A stretch of DNA of 64,000 nucleotides, taken from contig NZ_JAMXFC010000032.1 in assembly GCF_025370755.1 (NCBI RefSeq), forward strand, positions 18,398 through 82,397. The letters are read 5' to 3'. The stretch's first letter is position 1, and the number at the start of each line of letters is the position of its first letter. Source of the DNA: Laspinema sp. D2d. Its GTDB lineage: Bacteria > Cyanobacteriota > Cyanobacteriia > Cyanobacteriales > Laspinemataceae. Position numbers and translations under genes: made by a program. The notes beneath the pieces were generated by a model that was given only the letters and a program-made list of their open reading frames with translations, was not told the DNA's origin and searched no databases. Positions 9,801 to 20,700 of this stretch are shown piece by piece.

Positions 9801-12800
9801 CAGGATCGTATTCCCACTGGCAGTCGTCCCCGCTAACGGTTCAGTTCCTCCGACTGCCCCTAACCATTCCACATTCCCAGTCCCTGCCTGGAGGGTGAGT
9901 TGGTGAGGTCCGTTCACCGTTCGTTCAAAAGTGATGGTTCCCTCACCAGGACCTGTATTCAGGGTAACATCAGCAGCAAGGGTCACATTGCCATCGAAGA
10001 CAATATCAGTTCCATCGGTTTCGATTCCGGCAGCGAGTTCAATCTCATTGGCAAAGAAGGTGAAATCCGCACCCAGGTTACCCCGTAGCAGTCCTAACAA
10101 AGAAATAATGCCGTTGCCGCTTTGGAAGACAAAGGATTGGTTAGACAGGGTGAGAGGCGCAAGGGCAATGGTTCCGATACTATCAATCCGTCCGATGGTA
10201 ATTTGGGCAAATCCCGGTTGAAAGAGATTCAGTTCGGCAAGGGAGAGATTTAGGGCATTAGTGCTAACTGTTCCCCCGATTTGAATATTGCGATCGCTAG
10301 AAGCGGGGGATAAAAATACTAACCCAGTCCCACTAATTGCCCCGCCAAACTCCATCTCATTGGCGGTTAGACTCAGATTACTGGTCCCGGCGTTGAGGGT
10401 ATTATTAAAAGACAGACTCCCTGTTCCTGCGGAGATTTCTGGGGTTCCGGTGAAGGTAACCGGGCTATTAAAACTGATATTCTGGTTAGCAGTAGTGAGA
10501 TTATTTCCTAAAATTACGGTTCCCGTTCCAGTTTGGGAAAAGAACCCGGCGAGATTCAGTAATCCAGCAAGGTTGAGGGTTCCGGTATTGTTAATCGCCA
10601 GGGTTCCCCCGTCTGTGGTGTTGACGGTATTCAGGGTGATAGTGCTGCCAGTGAGATTAATTCCTCCACTCCCGACGTTCAAATTAGCAGCATCCAGGAT
10701 TCCCCCGGCGATCGTCAGTTGAGGTAAGGGGGAACTTCCCCCAACGGGTTCAGTTAATCGCACATCTCCGGTTCCTGCTGTCAGGGTTAGGGGAAACGTG
10801 CCCTCAACTGCCCCAGTGACGTTAATGGGACCATTCCCAATTCGGGTATCGAGGGTGACGGGAGATCCCACGGTAATCAGTGCATTGAGGGTGACCCCTT
10901 CCACTCCCTGGGTGGTGACATTGCCGGTGAGTTGGGCAGGGTTGATACTGTCAACGCTGAGGGAGGAGACGGGGGTGGTAGTCCCGATCGCCGGGAGGGT
11001 GACTGTCCCCTCTCCGGAAGTGAGAGTCAGGGGAAAATTCCCATTGACTTCACCTGTTAAGGCGATCGCTCCATTGCCGGTACTACTATTAATCGTGACG
11101 GGTCCGGTTAAGGTGATTCCTCCTGTTCCGGCGATCGCTACGCCATCAGGACCATTGGTGGTAATGGCATTCCCCAGGGTAACAATCCCCCCGGTATTCA
11201 TTGTTAATGATGATAACGGCGTAATATTCCCCACGGCTTCAGATAAGGCAACCGTTCCATTCGTCGAAGTCACCGTCAAGGGTTGTGTGCCATCTACCCC
11301 CGCTAAGGTAATGCTGCCATTTCCCGATTGTATAGTAGTGGGAACGGTTAAGGATAAATTAGTACCAGAAATCGTCCCGTTTCCATCCACACGCCCAACT
11401 ATCAAGGTAGTAAATCCCTGAAGGGCAGCTAAATCGGCGGCAGTAATATCTAATGTGTCCGCGCTGTTTTCTATGGCATTACCCAGGGCAATGGGGGTTG
11501 TCAGGGTAGCAGGTTGCAGGGTCACCACTCCGCTTCCGGTAACGGTTCCCCCAAAGGTGAGTTCATCCCCAGTTAAGGTGAGGTTCCCTAGGGTGAGTAC
11601 ATTATCTCCATAGACTTGCCCCAGGGGTTCAGTCGTGGTGACATCGGCCCCGAGTTGGGTTGTTCCCCCCGCATTCGTTGTCACACTGGCAGCAGCGATC
11701 GCACCGCCAAAGGTGGTAATTCCGGTACTATTCACAGTTAAATCCGCAAGGGGAGTGACCCCGCCAATGGCCCCGGTAACACTAATATCCCCAATTCCTG
11801 CATCTAAGATGAGGGATTGATTCCCGTTCACCTGTCCTGTAAGGGTAATTGCCCCATTCCCTGAAGTGAGAGTAATGGGATTGAATCCCAAGATGGCATC
11901 TCCTTCCATAATGGGATTGGGACCCAAAGTGACATCTCCCTCAATGGCGATCGGTTGATTCACCGTAGTGAGGTCAGAATTGAGCGTGGTTGCACCCTGT
12001 AGCGTAATCGAAGCTGTACCCTCTGCCTCAATTGGACTATTCACCGTAATCGTACCATTGGGCGATCGCACTGTCAGAGGCGCATCAATCGGGTTGAGAA
12101 AACTATCCAGAGTGACGGTCCCGCTTCCATCCACCCCTCCGATCATAATTGAATCAAAACCCGAATTCAAGTTTCCGAGTTGGAACTGAGTCAAGCTTAA
12201 AGTGCCCGGTACTTCCGCCTCGGCATTAATCGCAATATTGGTATTGGGGGTACTGGGTTGCAGCAGTAAAATTCCCCCGTTGTTACTCTGTCCCGACCCT
12301 TCTGGGGGTAACTCTATCTGATTCCCCGTGAGTTCAACATTCCCCCCACTGTTGGGTTCAGAACTCCTAGAATTTAATAAATTGCGGATAATTAAACTCG
12401 TCCCCGCATTTACCACCACATCCCCGCCTGTACCTGCGGTTCCATCCACAGATTCCGCATAGGATCTAATCGCATTGGTATCAACACTCCCATTCAGTGC
12501 CTCTACCAGAACCTCCCCCCCATTACCTGCCGTCCCCACCTCGTTCATATTTGTCGAAGAATCCAGCAACTGAACTGCTATATTTCCATTTATACTCCTA
12601 ACGGTAATCGGCCCTCCACTCCCAGCCCCAGACTCTAGGGAGTCAGCATTGAACACGGAACTGGTATTGATTGTATTCATGTTAATATCCTCGGTGGCAG
12701 TTACCGTAACCGCCCCCCCGTTACCCAGGAATCCGCTACCCTCTTGCAAATTCGTCCCGGAGTACAATGTGCCAGCAGTAATACTGCCGTTCGTGGCATT

Positions 12801-14546
12801 TAAAGTAATTGCACCCCCATCACTGGAACCGAAACCCAGTCCTGTATTAATATCCCCAACCACTATATTCGCGCCGGAAATGGATAAATGTCTCCCCCTT
12901 GCCGAGATAGTATTGGCGGTATTCATGGAAAAATCGCCTACCCCATTACCATCAGCATCTGCCACCAAGGAAATAGAACCCGTTCCCGCTTGAAACCTGA
13001 GTTCAGTTCCAAACCCTACCAACTCCTCAATTGTTATATTATTATTCGCCTCTAAAATCAGATTTGCTGTTCCTGGCAAATCTTGTAGTGCACCCCTAGA
13101 AATTGTATAATTTGCGGTATCCCCATCCCCTGCAAAAATTTCTCCTTCCAGGTTTCCTAAGACGGGAATATCCGCGTCTAATTGATTATCATCAGGACCT
13201 GGTACAAAAAATTCGCCCCCGGTTGCATCACTATTTTGAATAATAATATCTTCTGGATCAAGCAACAGCGTTCCCAAACTGCCATTAGGCGCACTTAGAT
13301 CCACGGTCCCCCGAAAAATCAGGTTTTGTTTCCCCGAAACTTCTACAAATCCGCCATTCTGCGGGTCATTTCCGGGTTGAATCCCTCCGCGCGCATTAAT
13401 GATACCCCTGAATGTTGTGGTATCATCTGCCCAAATAATCACGCGGCCCCCATCTCCCTGGGATAGGGCATCGGCAGAAATAATCGAATCCCGACTCACA
13501 AAGGTATCTGACGCATTGGGAACGGGACCTTGACCCTGATATTCACCCCCCACCAAAACCGTACCGCCGCCATCCATGCCTGAAGCATCAATATTCGCCC
13601 CAACCACCGCAACCCGTTCACCCAATACCTGGACTGTTCCCCCCGTTTCCCCTGTTACATCAATGTCACCGGAAGCCACAGCATCCCCTGATTGCACTGG
13701 AACCCTGGAGTGAGACCCCGTGAGAGCGATCGTGCCATCGGGATTCACCTGCACCTGATTGGCATGACTCACCCCAGTCCCCGTTAAGAGTTCCGGTAAA
13801 CTCAACGGTGTGAGTTGGGGAGTGAGGGGATTCTCAGGAGAGGGGCTAACTTCTAAACTCAGCAAATGATTCGATTGAGAAATCCGGACCCGACTCCCTC
13901 CCGCAACCGCTGCAACGGTAATATTTCCTCCCAGAGAAGAAAGAATACCCCCATTGAAAACCGTTCCTCCCAATAGGGTTAAATTCTGCCCCGGTGATAG
14001 AGTTAAATTGCCTAAATTAGCTACTACTCCCGGTTGAGAAATATCAAAGGCAAATTGATTAGGTGTTCCGACTAAATTCCCCCAATTGTTTTCTCCTAAT
14101 GCCTGAAACCAATCATTTTCAAACCCAATTCCAGTAGCGGTGGTAGCGGTAAATGAAGCAGGGACATTTAAGGAGGCATTGGGACCGAATAAAATCCCTG
14201 CTGGGTTCATTAAAAATAGATTAGAATTGCCTCCGGTGATTTGAATGAGGCCATTAATAACCGAAGCCTCTCCCCCGGTGACTCGTCCCAGGATATTTTG
14301 AATCTCTGGAGAGGATAAAAAATTGGCAATTTGACCTGGATTGAGGCCAAATTGCTCAAAACTATGAAATAAATTCTGGCGATCGCCCGACAGGGTTCCG
14401 CCGGTAATATTAAACTGATTTCCCTCGGGGTTAACCTGAGTATTTGTGCCATCAGCAGCCGGGGCGATGGGTTGTGCAAAACTGGCTGGTGCAGTCAACA
14501 CGGATGAGAGCACCAGTGCGATCGGCATCATGCTGAATTTGTTCAT
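6882..14546 (-). CDS. Giant filamentous haemagglutinin-type exoprotein with C-terminal CHAT protease
   Basis: A 2,554-residue protein read without interruption. Residues 1-24 form a Sec signal peptide ending ASFAQP. A two-partner-secretion (haemagglutination activity) domain follows to about residue 190, with NLFHSFEQF and NPAGILFGPNASLNVP. About residues 200-1890 are Gly/Asn/Thr-rich repeats typical of an extended beta-helix. A Pro/Glu repeat region (PPEE-type units) spans about 1900-1985. The last 350 residues are a CHAT (caspase-HetF-associated) domain with His in HLATHGEF (H2397) and Cys in LSACRTAVGD (C2440), so the catalytic dyad is intact. It should be exported and displayed outside the cell. 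No TpsB-type outer-membrane partner is in the window. A near-consensus promoter lies at 14742-14769. Confidence 0.9.
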   Translation of the reverse strand: MNKFSMMPIALVLSSVLTAPASFAQPIAPAADGTNTQVNPEGNQFNITGGTLSGDRQNLFHSFEQFGLNPGQIANFLSSPEIQNILGRVTGGEASVINGLIQITGGNSNLFLMNPAGILFGPNASLNVPASFTATTATGIGFENDWFQALGENNWGNLVGTPNQFAFDISQPGVVANLGNLTLSPGQNLTLLGGTVFNGGILSSLGGNITVAAVAGGSRVRISQSNHLLSLEVSPSPENPLTPQLTPLSLPELLTGTGVSHANQVQVNPDGTIALTGSHSRVPVQSGDAVASGDIDVTGETGGTVQVLGERVAVVGANIDASGMDGGGTVLVGGEYQGQGPVPNASDTFVSRDSIISADALSQGDGGRVIIWADDTTTFRGIINARGGIQPGNDPQNGGFVEVSGKQNLIFRGTVDLSAPNGSLGTLLLDPEDIIIQNSDATGGEFFVPGPDDNQLDADIPVLGNLEGEIFAGDGDTANYTISRGALQDLPGTANLILEANNNITIEELVGFGTELRFQAGTGSISLVADADGNGVGDFSMNTANTISARGRHLSISGANIVVGDINTGLGFGSSDGGAITLNATNGSITAGTLYSGTNLQEGSGFLGNGGAVTVTATEDINMNTINTSSVFNADSLESGAGSGGPITVRSINGNIAVQLLDSSTNMNEVGTAGNGGEVLVEALNGSVDTNAIRSYAESVDGTAGTGGDVVVNAGTSLIIRNLLNSRSSEPNSGGNVELTGNQIELPPEGSGQSNNGGILLLQPSTPNTNIAINAEAEVPGTLSLTQFQLGNLNSGFDSIMIGGVDGSGTVTLDSFLNPIDAPLTVRSPNGTITVNSPIEAEGTASITLQGATTLNSDLTTVNQPIAIEGDVTLGPNPIMEGDAILGFNPITLTSGNGAITLTGQVNGNQSLILDAGIGDISVTGAIGGVTPLADLTVNSTGITTFGGAIAAASVTTNAGGTTQLGADVTTTEPLGQVYGDNVLTLGNLTLTGDELTFGGTVTGSGVVTLQPATLTTPIALGNAIENSADTLDITAADLAALQGFTTLIVGRVDGNGTISGTNLSLTVPTTIQSGNGSITLAGVDGTQPLTVTSTNGTVALSEAVGNITPLSSLTMNTGGIVTLGNAITTNGPDGVAIAGTGGITLTGPVTINSSTGNGAIALTGEVNGNFPLTLTSGEGTVTLPAIGTTTPVSSLSVDSINPAQLTGNVTTQGVEGVTLNALITVGSPVTLDTRIGNGPINVTGAVEGTFPLTLTAGTGDVRLTEPVGGSSPLPQLTIAGGILDAANLNVGSGGINLTGSTITLNTVNTTDGGTLAINNTGTLNLAGLLNLAGFFSQTGTGTVILGNNLTTANQNISFNSPVTFTGTPEISAGTGSLSFNNTLNAGTSNLSLTANEMEFGGAISGTGLVFLSPASSDRNIQIGGTVSTNALNLSLAELNLFQPGFAQITIGRIDSIGTIALAPLTLSNQSFVFQSGNGIISLLGLLRGNLGADFTFFANEIELAAGIETDGTDIVFDGNVTLAADVTLNTGPGEGTITFERTVNGPHQLTLQAGTGNVEWLGAVGGTEPLAGTTASGNTILLSSGLRTLGDIILNGNLRLIDNTAIASQNGDIQFNGLVDSLTSPINLSLSAGGGITLNQAVGSQIPLAQLQVSDATSVTATAPITSNTVGISASQIQLDGDITTPGGNVTVTANNQLRVRNITTSGGAIQVINTTGDTNAGNLNSSNPNGIGGAIAIEAPNAATLAGDLISTGQTGGDIRVIARDRIQVGNIDSSGSINSGGNVFIDPENDTEVGYINAQGGNSGSGGDIFIQTGQFFRAMNTFRDRNGQTASISSAGGQGGGSISLNHGGGDLEIPLIIGDNSSNGTAGVITTGSETLTLGESFLGPVTRGNITVVTGEVIPPEEEEPIEELPPEEPIEEVPPEELPPEEPIEEVPPEELPPEEPIEEVPIEEVPIEEVPSEELPPEEPIEAVPPEELPPAEPILTPTIIPGNTDIQPLGSATEAPGEATSETPATGEPTLATVSPSETAAPVGVESTVAEDPNAVIAPTIAPPAIASPGETIPIAPEEIVPPAQDLEPTLNTPEPVLSVLAETPLQPLGESPVLLIQQGLSDTLRSVIERNASEGNQGPAIGIFRESIAQNIDTGMGAMEQVFSDSFSQHNGIPAGQIVSLTQAQTLMGNIEAETGVKPALIYVRFAPISLDSDRDQDQLEILIVTAEGQPIPKRIPNTSRAEIQKVANAFRGELTATGIRRKRYLQSAQQLYNWIIAPIEAELKAKNIKNLAFIMDSGLRSLPIAALHDGNQFLVETYSVGLMPSLSLTDTRYADIKSREVLAMGASEFTELNPLPAVPLEVETITTKLRKGQSFINELFTLEILKRERNAHQYSIVHLATHGEFQSGQLSNSYIQLWDRKLKMDEIRELGFNDPPLELLVLSACRTAVGDEQAELGFAGLAVQAGAKTALASLWYVSDEGTFGLMTEFYHHLSQAPIKAEALRQTQLAMIQGQVRVEDGILYTANQQIPLPEAIAHLSQSDLTHPYYWSAFTLIGSPW
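8590..8850 (-). repeat. Pro/Glu codon repeat inside the giant CHAT protein
   Basis: Imperfect tandem units encode PPEELPPEEPIEEV-like segments (about residues 1900-1985), placed exactly between the beta-helix and the CHAT half. The DNA units are similar enough to expand or contract by slippage. The likely role is a stiff, acidic spacer. Confidence 0.8.
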
Positions 14547-14900
14547 CTTATAGCCCTGTAGTAATCACCTAAACCGAAATCAAGTAGCGATCGCAACCGG
14601 GGACCCTTGCCAGTTTCAAGGCATCTCGGATAACATTCACGAGGGCAATCACGCTGGCGATCGCACCCTCAATTAACCCGTTCCGCCCAAATCCTGCTCC
14701 GGGTTGCGTCTCCCGAAAAACCCACTATTTAATAACCCACAATTATATCACGTTATTTTATTTTGTCAAGAAAGATTAAAAAAATCATCCCTTCCATCCA
14801 ACTCTACTGCACCCGGGAATCAAAGTCCTACGGATTTCTAATTCATTCTCCGGATTTATCAATTCCCAATTCCGTCAATAATTGCATTCAGTTTTCAACA
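14547..14900. other. Leader and upstream region of the giant CHAT gene
   Basis: 354 bases between the metacaspase stop and the giant gene. It contains the minus-strand promoter at 14742-14769, giving an untranslated leader of roughly 190 bases that includes two HIP1 octamers. Bases 14770-14900 are AT-rich and show nothing I can assign. Confidence 0.5.
14742..14769 (-). promoter_or_regulatory. Sigma70-type promoter of the giant CHAT gene
   Basis: On the minus strand TTGACA (14769-14764) and TATAAT (14747-14742) are separated by 16 bases. Both hexamers are perfect consensus, and the spacing is one short of optimal. It points at the giant gene, about 195 bases upstream of its ATG. Confidence 0.75.
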
Positions 14901-17108
14901 TCAAACTACCTGAAAAGTAATCGATAAAGCCGCCATTTCTTCTGCTTGGGCAATGCGAGAACGCGGGTCAAATGACGCCGTAATATTGCGAGTTTGGCTT
15001 AAATCAGTCCATAAACTTTCCACCGCCGAAACCGATTCCTCTTCCAACCCTAAAACTCCCTCCCGCGTCCCCCGCGCTGCGGCAATTTGTTGTAACTGTT
15101 GTAGGGAAGTTCGCAAGGGAGATAAACTCGCGATCGCCAACATTTCAGCCGTGCCCAAGGGCGGTGAAATTGTCAACTTAAACGGATCGCGATCGCCATC
15201 AGGAATCAACCGGGTTTCCCCTGCCTTCACCAACGCTGCATCAATGCCAGCAGTCCAACTATTCGGAAAAACCACCACCAATTCCCCCGTCGTTGTAATC
15301 ACTAACAAAGTCACATATAAATCCCTATTTTCCCCATTCCTTACCTCACACTGTACCTCCACCCCAACCGGAACCGCTGGAATCCCCCCTCCCAAGTTCG
15401 GTGTCACGACTTCAGTGGTTCTCCCAGTTCCCCCGCGCGCCGTAAACGCACTCGCTGAAAACTGCGCCTGAGACCCCTGCAACACCTTCAACCCCATTGA
15501 TACATTCAACCGAGAGGATTCCGCATTCAAAGTGAGTTTAACCAGTCGCGCCGCCAACAATGCGCGAAACTTACTTTTCAGGCGATCGCACCCCGCAACC
15601 ACCGACTCTCCCACCTTCCCAAACGAACCCGGAATCAAATCCAAACCCGCACCATATAACCCCAAACTCCCTACTGCCGGAACCTCCCCCACCCCGGATT
15701 CCCGGACCTCCTGATGTAGCGCCTCCGTCATCCGTCCCAAAATATAATGCACCTGCGTTTCCCCTAACGGCAATGCTTCCATCCGTTCCACCGCAGCAAC
15801 TGCCTGTTTTGCTGCCTCCCACTCTCCCCCCAACGACTCATCCAACCCAATCCGCAACGTGAGATTTTCCGGAATCGCCCGCGCCTGTTCCTGCAACAGC
15901 GCACCGGGTTGCAATCCTGCCGAAGGTGCGACTGCCTTCCCCTGCGCTACCAACCCTTGCCGTGACTCAATTTGCACCAATCCCCCCGCATCTCCATCCG
16001 TCGCCAGCGCAAACACCGCATTGCTATTAAACGCCGTCAACGACTGCGGGTCAATCCCCCCTAACCACAATTGCAGGCGATCGCCATTCACTGCCGTAAT
16101 CACCGCCTCTGCCGGATTGGACTGTACCGGCAGGAAATAAGTCGGTTTCGATTCATTCCCGCTTCCCGGTTTAACCTCCATCTCCGGAACTTGCTGAGTC
16201 GAAGAAATGCGTGTCGTAGTGCGTGCGACATTCCCTAACACCGTCTGCACCACGTGACTCCCCGTTTGCTGCCATAGATACTGAGTGAGAGCATAAGTAA
16301 ACGCCCCGGCAAAAAATCCCTCAAACGGTGTATCTGCCGCCAACTGCGTCGCTGCTGCCGAAGCAATCACCACCCCTTTTGCTACTCCCTTTTGCCGGTC
16401 CTCCATAAACTTTTCTTCTGAAATTCCCAACTTAGACACCCACTGCTGATGATATTCCCGTTCCTCCAAACTGGGATAATCCCCGCCAGGAATTGCCCGA
16501 ATCGTCAAATTCCCCCGCTTGCCACCCCCCGAGTGACAACTATCTAAAACTACCGTAATATTTTCCGTATTAATTGCTGACATCCACAGGAACAAACTCG
16601 CCCCCATAATATCAGAAACCATCGCCTGTCCTTCCTGAATTTCCGCAGTGCGATCGCTCGGAACAAACGTACTATTCAACCGTTCCCGAGGATTCCCCAA
16701 CGGATTATAAGGATTAACCACCTGTGCGCCATGTCCCGAAAAATGAAACACTACCACATCACCCGGTTTTGCCTGAGCAATTAAATGAGATTCCACCGCC
16801 TCAATCAACCCCGCCCGAGTCGGTTTAATTGCTGTATCATCGGTCACCATCAAAATATCCTGGGGATTAAATCCAAACCGATGAATCAACAACTCTCGCT
16901 GTAACTCAACATCCGTAATACATCCCCGTAACGGACTAACCTTAGCCTGAGAATAATCATTAATTCCTATTAATAACGCCAACTTACGCGGTGTATCCTG
17001 AGCCAAAACCCGAGCATACCGTAACCCTTGCCGCTGAATCTCGAATTGACTCCACCCTAAAGCCGCTAAAGCCGCCCCTGCACCCTGAACAAAATAACGC
17101 CGTTTCAT
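14901..17108 (-). CDS. Metacaspase (caspase family, peptidase C14) with DUF4384-like C-terminus and Tat signal
   Basis: A 735-residue caspase-fold protease. Residues 1-40 look like a twin-arginine signal (KRRYFVQGAGAALAALGW), so export in folded form is likely. The p20-like domain starts near residue 41 (KLALLIGINDY) and carries His in FHFSGHG (H126) and Cys in VLDSCHSGG (C191). The family cleaves after Arg or Lys. The C-terminal part (about 560-700) resembles DUF4384, with VFPNSWTAG and PFKLTISPPLGTAEMLAIAS. It is upstream of, and co-directional with, the giant CHAT gene but separated from it by 354 bases containing a strong promoter, so the two are probably separate transcripts. Confidence 0.9.
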   Translation of the reverse strand: MKRRYFVQGAGAALAALGWSQFEIQRQGLRYARVLAQDTPRKLALLIGINDYSQAKVSPLRGCITDVELQRELLIHRFGFNPQDILMVTDDTAIKPTRAGLIEAVESHLIAQAKPGDVVVFHFSGHGAQVVNPYNPLGNPRERLNSTFVPSDRTAEIQEGQAMVSDIMGASLFLWMSAINTENITVVLDSCHSGGGKRGNLTIRAIPGGDYPSLEEREYHQQWVSKLGISEEKFMEDRQKGVAKGVVIASAAATQLAADTPFEGFFAGAFTYALTQYLWQQTGSHVVQTVLGNVARTTTRISSTQQVPEMEVKPGSGNESKPTYFLPVQSNPAEAVITAVNGDRLQLWLGGIDPQSLTAFNSNAVFALATDGDAGGLVQIESRQGLVAQGKAVAPSAGLQPGALLQEQARAIPENLTLRIGLDESLGGEWEAAKQAVAAVERMEALPLGETQVHYILGRMTEALHQEVRESGVGEVPAVGSLGLYGAGLDLIPGSFGKVGESVVAGCDRLKSKFRALLAARLVKLTLNAESSRLNVSMGLKVLQGSQAQFSASAFTARGGTGRTTEVVTPNLGGGIPAVPVGVEVQCEVRNGENRDLYVTLLVITTTGELVVVFPNSWTAGIDAALVKAGETRLIPDGDRDPFKLTISPPLGTAEMLAIASLSPLRTSLQQLQQIAAARGTREGVLGLEEESVSAVESLWTDLSQTRNITASFDPRSRIAQAEEMAALSITFQVV

Positions 17109-17728
17109 AATACACCTGGGAAAAATTTAGGAACAATTTGAAACCGTATCACCCTAAACCAGATTCCCCCAATTTTACTCGAAAGATGGGCAAATTCCAA
17201 CTCCCCCCTAACCTAAACTGGGGGTTTGCTCTCAATGTAGTCACAGATCTCCTATAAATAAAATACCCAATTAGGCCCTCTCCTCATAGGAAACCCACCC
17301 CAAATCACTGAACTCTCACTAAACTCCTCTAAAAACATTAAAAAATTATTAAATTTTACACAACTCCACCATAAACCTATGCTATCGTGTCGAAACCCTT
17401 AACCTAATTGAACAAATAAACCTAGTCCAATCCACCCCAAACCTACTCCCGAAAAACCCTCTGTAATTCCATCCATCCAAGGCCAAAATCATAAAAATTT
17501 TTCAGTTAAAATCAGGAAAATCTGGGGTTATTCAACCCAATTATCCGATTTATTAAACTTTAAAGAGAGTCCAAAAGCCTGCCCCAGTCCCGGATCGATT
17601 CGCCGCTAGACCTTCCACTCCCCTGAGATTACAAAAAAGACCAGTAACAAAGGCGATCGGCTCCTTCAAATGGAAGTTTTTAATGCTTAAATAATCACTT
17701 ACAAATTCACAAATCAGGATTTAAAGCA
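17109..17728. other. 620-bp divergent region between metacaspase and TPR-CHAT genes
   Basis: An AT-rich, gene-free spacer that must hold the promoters of two divergent caspase-clan genes. The middle (about 17330-17360) is a run of A/T. I find no reading frame worth calling and no consensus promoter on either strand. Its length and position make it the natural place for shared control. Confidence 0.55.
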
Positions 17729-20700
17729 ATGGTGCATCACGGGTTATTACTACTATCTCATTCAGCATTGACTATAGCCACAACTCTGCTACTCGGCGCA
17801 AGTGTTGTCCCGCCAAGTTCAGCCCAGGACATGGAAAAATTATCCGAATTAACCAGAATTGGAGAGAGTTTGATTGCCCAGAATAGTAGCAGTGCAGAGG
17901 GGAGTGCAGAGGGCGATCGGTTGTTCCAAGAAGGAGTCCAACTGTTTCAACAAGGGACAGCCGAATCGTTGCGTCAAGCCTTGCAAAAGTGGGAAGCAGC
18001 ACGCCCACTCTATCAAGATGCAGGCGATGCCGCAAAGGAAGCAGCCACATTGTTAGGAATAGGCCGAATTTCCGACTTACTGGGAGAGAAGCAAACGGCC
18101 CTAGACTACTACAACCAATCCTTGCCCCTGTCTCAGCAAGTGGGGGATCAAGCAGGGGAAGCGGTTACCCTCAACAATATTGGCCTGGTTTACTCCGACT
18201 TGGGAGAGAAGCAAACGGCCCTAGACTACTACAACCAATCTTTGCCCCTATGGAGGCAAGTGGGGAATAAAGTAGGGGAAGCGACAACCCTCAACAATAT
18301 TGGCCTGGTTTACTCCGAGTTGGGGGACAAGCAAACGGCCCTGGACTACTATAACCAATCTTTGCCCCTGAGACGGCAAGTGGGGGACCTAGCAGGGGAA
18401 GCGGTTACCCTTAACAATATTGGCCTGGTTTACTCCGAGTTGGGAGACAAGCAAACGGCCTTGGACTACTACAAACAATCCTTGCCCCTATTGCGGCAAG
18501 TTGGAGATAAAGCAGGGGAAGCAGTTACCCTCAACAATATTGGCCTGGTTTACTCCGACTTGGGAGACAAGCAAACCGCCCTGGACTACTACAACCAATC
18601 CTTGCCCCTATTGCGGCAAGTTGGAGATAAAGCAGGGGAAGCGGTTACCCTCACCAATATTGGCCTGGTTTACTCCGACTTGGGAGACAAGCAAACCGCC
18701 CTGGACTACTACAACCAATCCTTGCCCCTGTCTCGGCAAGTCGGGGATAAGGCAGTCGAAGCGGTTACCCTCTCCAGTATTGGCCTGGTTTACTCCGAGT
18801 TGGGAGACAAGCAAACCGCCCTAGACTACTACAACCAATCCTTGCTCCTGTCTCGGCAGGTGGGGGATAAAGCACAGGAAGCGGTTACCCTCTCCAGTAT
18901 TGGCCTGGTTTACTCCGAGTTGGGAGACAAGCAAACATCCCTAGACTACTACAACCAATCTTTGCCCCTGTCTCGGCAGGTGGGGGATCAAGCAGGGGAA
19001 GCGGTTACCCTCAACAATATTGGCCTGGTTTACTCCGAGTTGGGAGACAAGCAAACCGCCCTGGACTACATCAACCAATCTTTGCCCCTGAGACGACAAG
19101 TGGGGGATAAAGCAGGGGAAGCGACAACTCTCTCCAATATTGGCCGGGTTTACGCCGACCTGGGAGACAAGCAAACAGCCCTGGATTACTACAACCAATC
19201 TTTGCCCCTGAGACGGCAAGTGGGGGATAAAGCAGGGGAAGCGATTACCCTCTCCAATCTTGCTTTCACCAAGCGCAGTCAAGGCAACCTCACCGAAGCG
19301 CTGACGGACATGGGAGCGGCTATTAGTATTATCGAAGAACTCCGCACCAAAATCGACAGCGAAAAACTGCGCCAGTCTTACTTTGCTCAAAACCAAAATG
19401 CCTACGAGTTCTACATCGACCTGCTGATGGAACTGCACCAGCAAAATCCTGAGCAAGGATATGACAAACAAGCCTTTAATACCAGCGAACGCGCCCGCGC
19501 TCGCACGTTGTTGGAAATTCTCGCTGAAGCCAATGCTGATATCCGCAATGGGATTGACCCTGAACTGCGGGAGAAGGAACTCAATTTACAGCAGCGCATC
19601 AATGCCACGGAATCTCGTCGCATGGAGTTACTTTCTGGAGAACATACCCCGGAACAAGCCAATACCATTCAACAAGAGCTGGATACTTTGTTACGGCAAC
19701 TGGATGAATTAAGGGCGGAAATTCGGCGCACTAGCCCCCGTTATGCAGCCCTGACTCAACCTCAACCCCTGACTTCTGAACAAATTCAGCAGCAGGTTCT
19801 TGATAAGGATACTTTGCTCTTACAATATTCCCTGGGCGAAGACCGTAGTTTCCTGTGGGCAGTAACTCCAGACAGTGTAGAGGTTTATGAACTCCCTCCG
19901 CGTGCTGAAATTGAGGAACTAGGAGAACAATTTTATCAACTAATGCAAAACCCTGAGTATCGGGGTGAGAGTCGCAATATTACCGTGTCTCCTAACCTTC
20001 CTCAAATCAATGCCTCTGCTACCGAACTGAGTCAGATGTTGTTGTCTCCCGTGGCGGATAAATTAGCTGGGAAACGGTTGTTAGTGGTTCCCGATGGGGT
20101 GTTGAATTTCATCCCTTTTGCTGCCTTACCGACGCCGGGACAAGGGGAGGAGTTAACGCCGTTATTGGTGAATCATGAAATTATCAATCTACCTTCCTCC
20201 TCGACTTTGGCGATTCTGCGCCAACAAGGTGAGGGACGAAGTATTGCACCGAAAACCGTGGTGTTGATTGCAGACCCGGTGTTTGAACCGGATGATAGAC
20301 GGGTTACGGGACAAAGTGCGGTGAAGGCATCAGATTTAGGTCGAATTATGGTGAATCGTTCGGCGGAGACAATTATCGGGCGTCCGATTCCGGCACTGCC
20401 TGGGACTCGTGAGGAAGCGGAGGCGATTTTGGCGTTAGTGCCTGGGGGTAGGGCAATGTCGGTATTTGATTTTGATGCCTCTCGCGCTACGGTGGCGAAT
20501 ACAGATTTAACTCAGTATCAAATGGTGCATTTTGCTACTCACGGGTTTGTGAGTAGCAGTAATCCGGAGTTGTCCGGCGTTGTGTTATCTCTCGTGGATG
20601 AGCAAGGGAATGGAGTAGATGGGTTTTTGCGCCTGCATGACATTTTTAATCTCCAGTTGAATGCTCAGGTGGTGGTGCTTTCCGCTTGTCAAACGGGACT

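Noticed and set aside
14570..14735. A roughly 48-codon open frame in the leader of the giant CHAT gene.
   Set aside because: No good start codon or ribosome site, and the hydrophobic translation overlaps HIP1 octamers; more likely untranslated leader.
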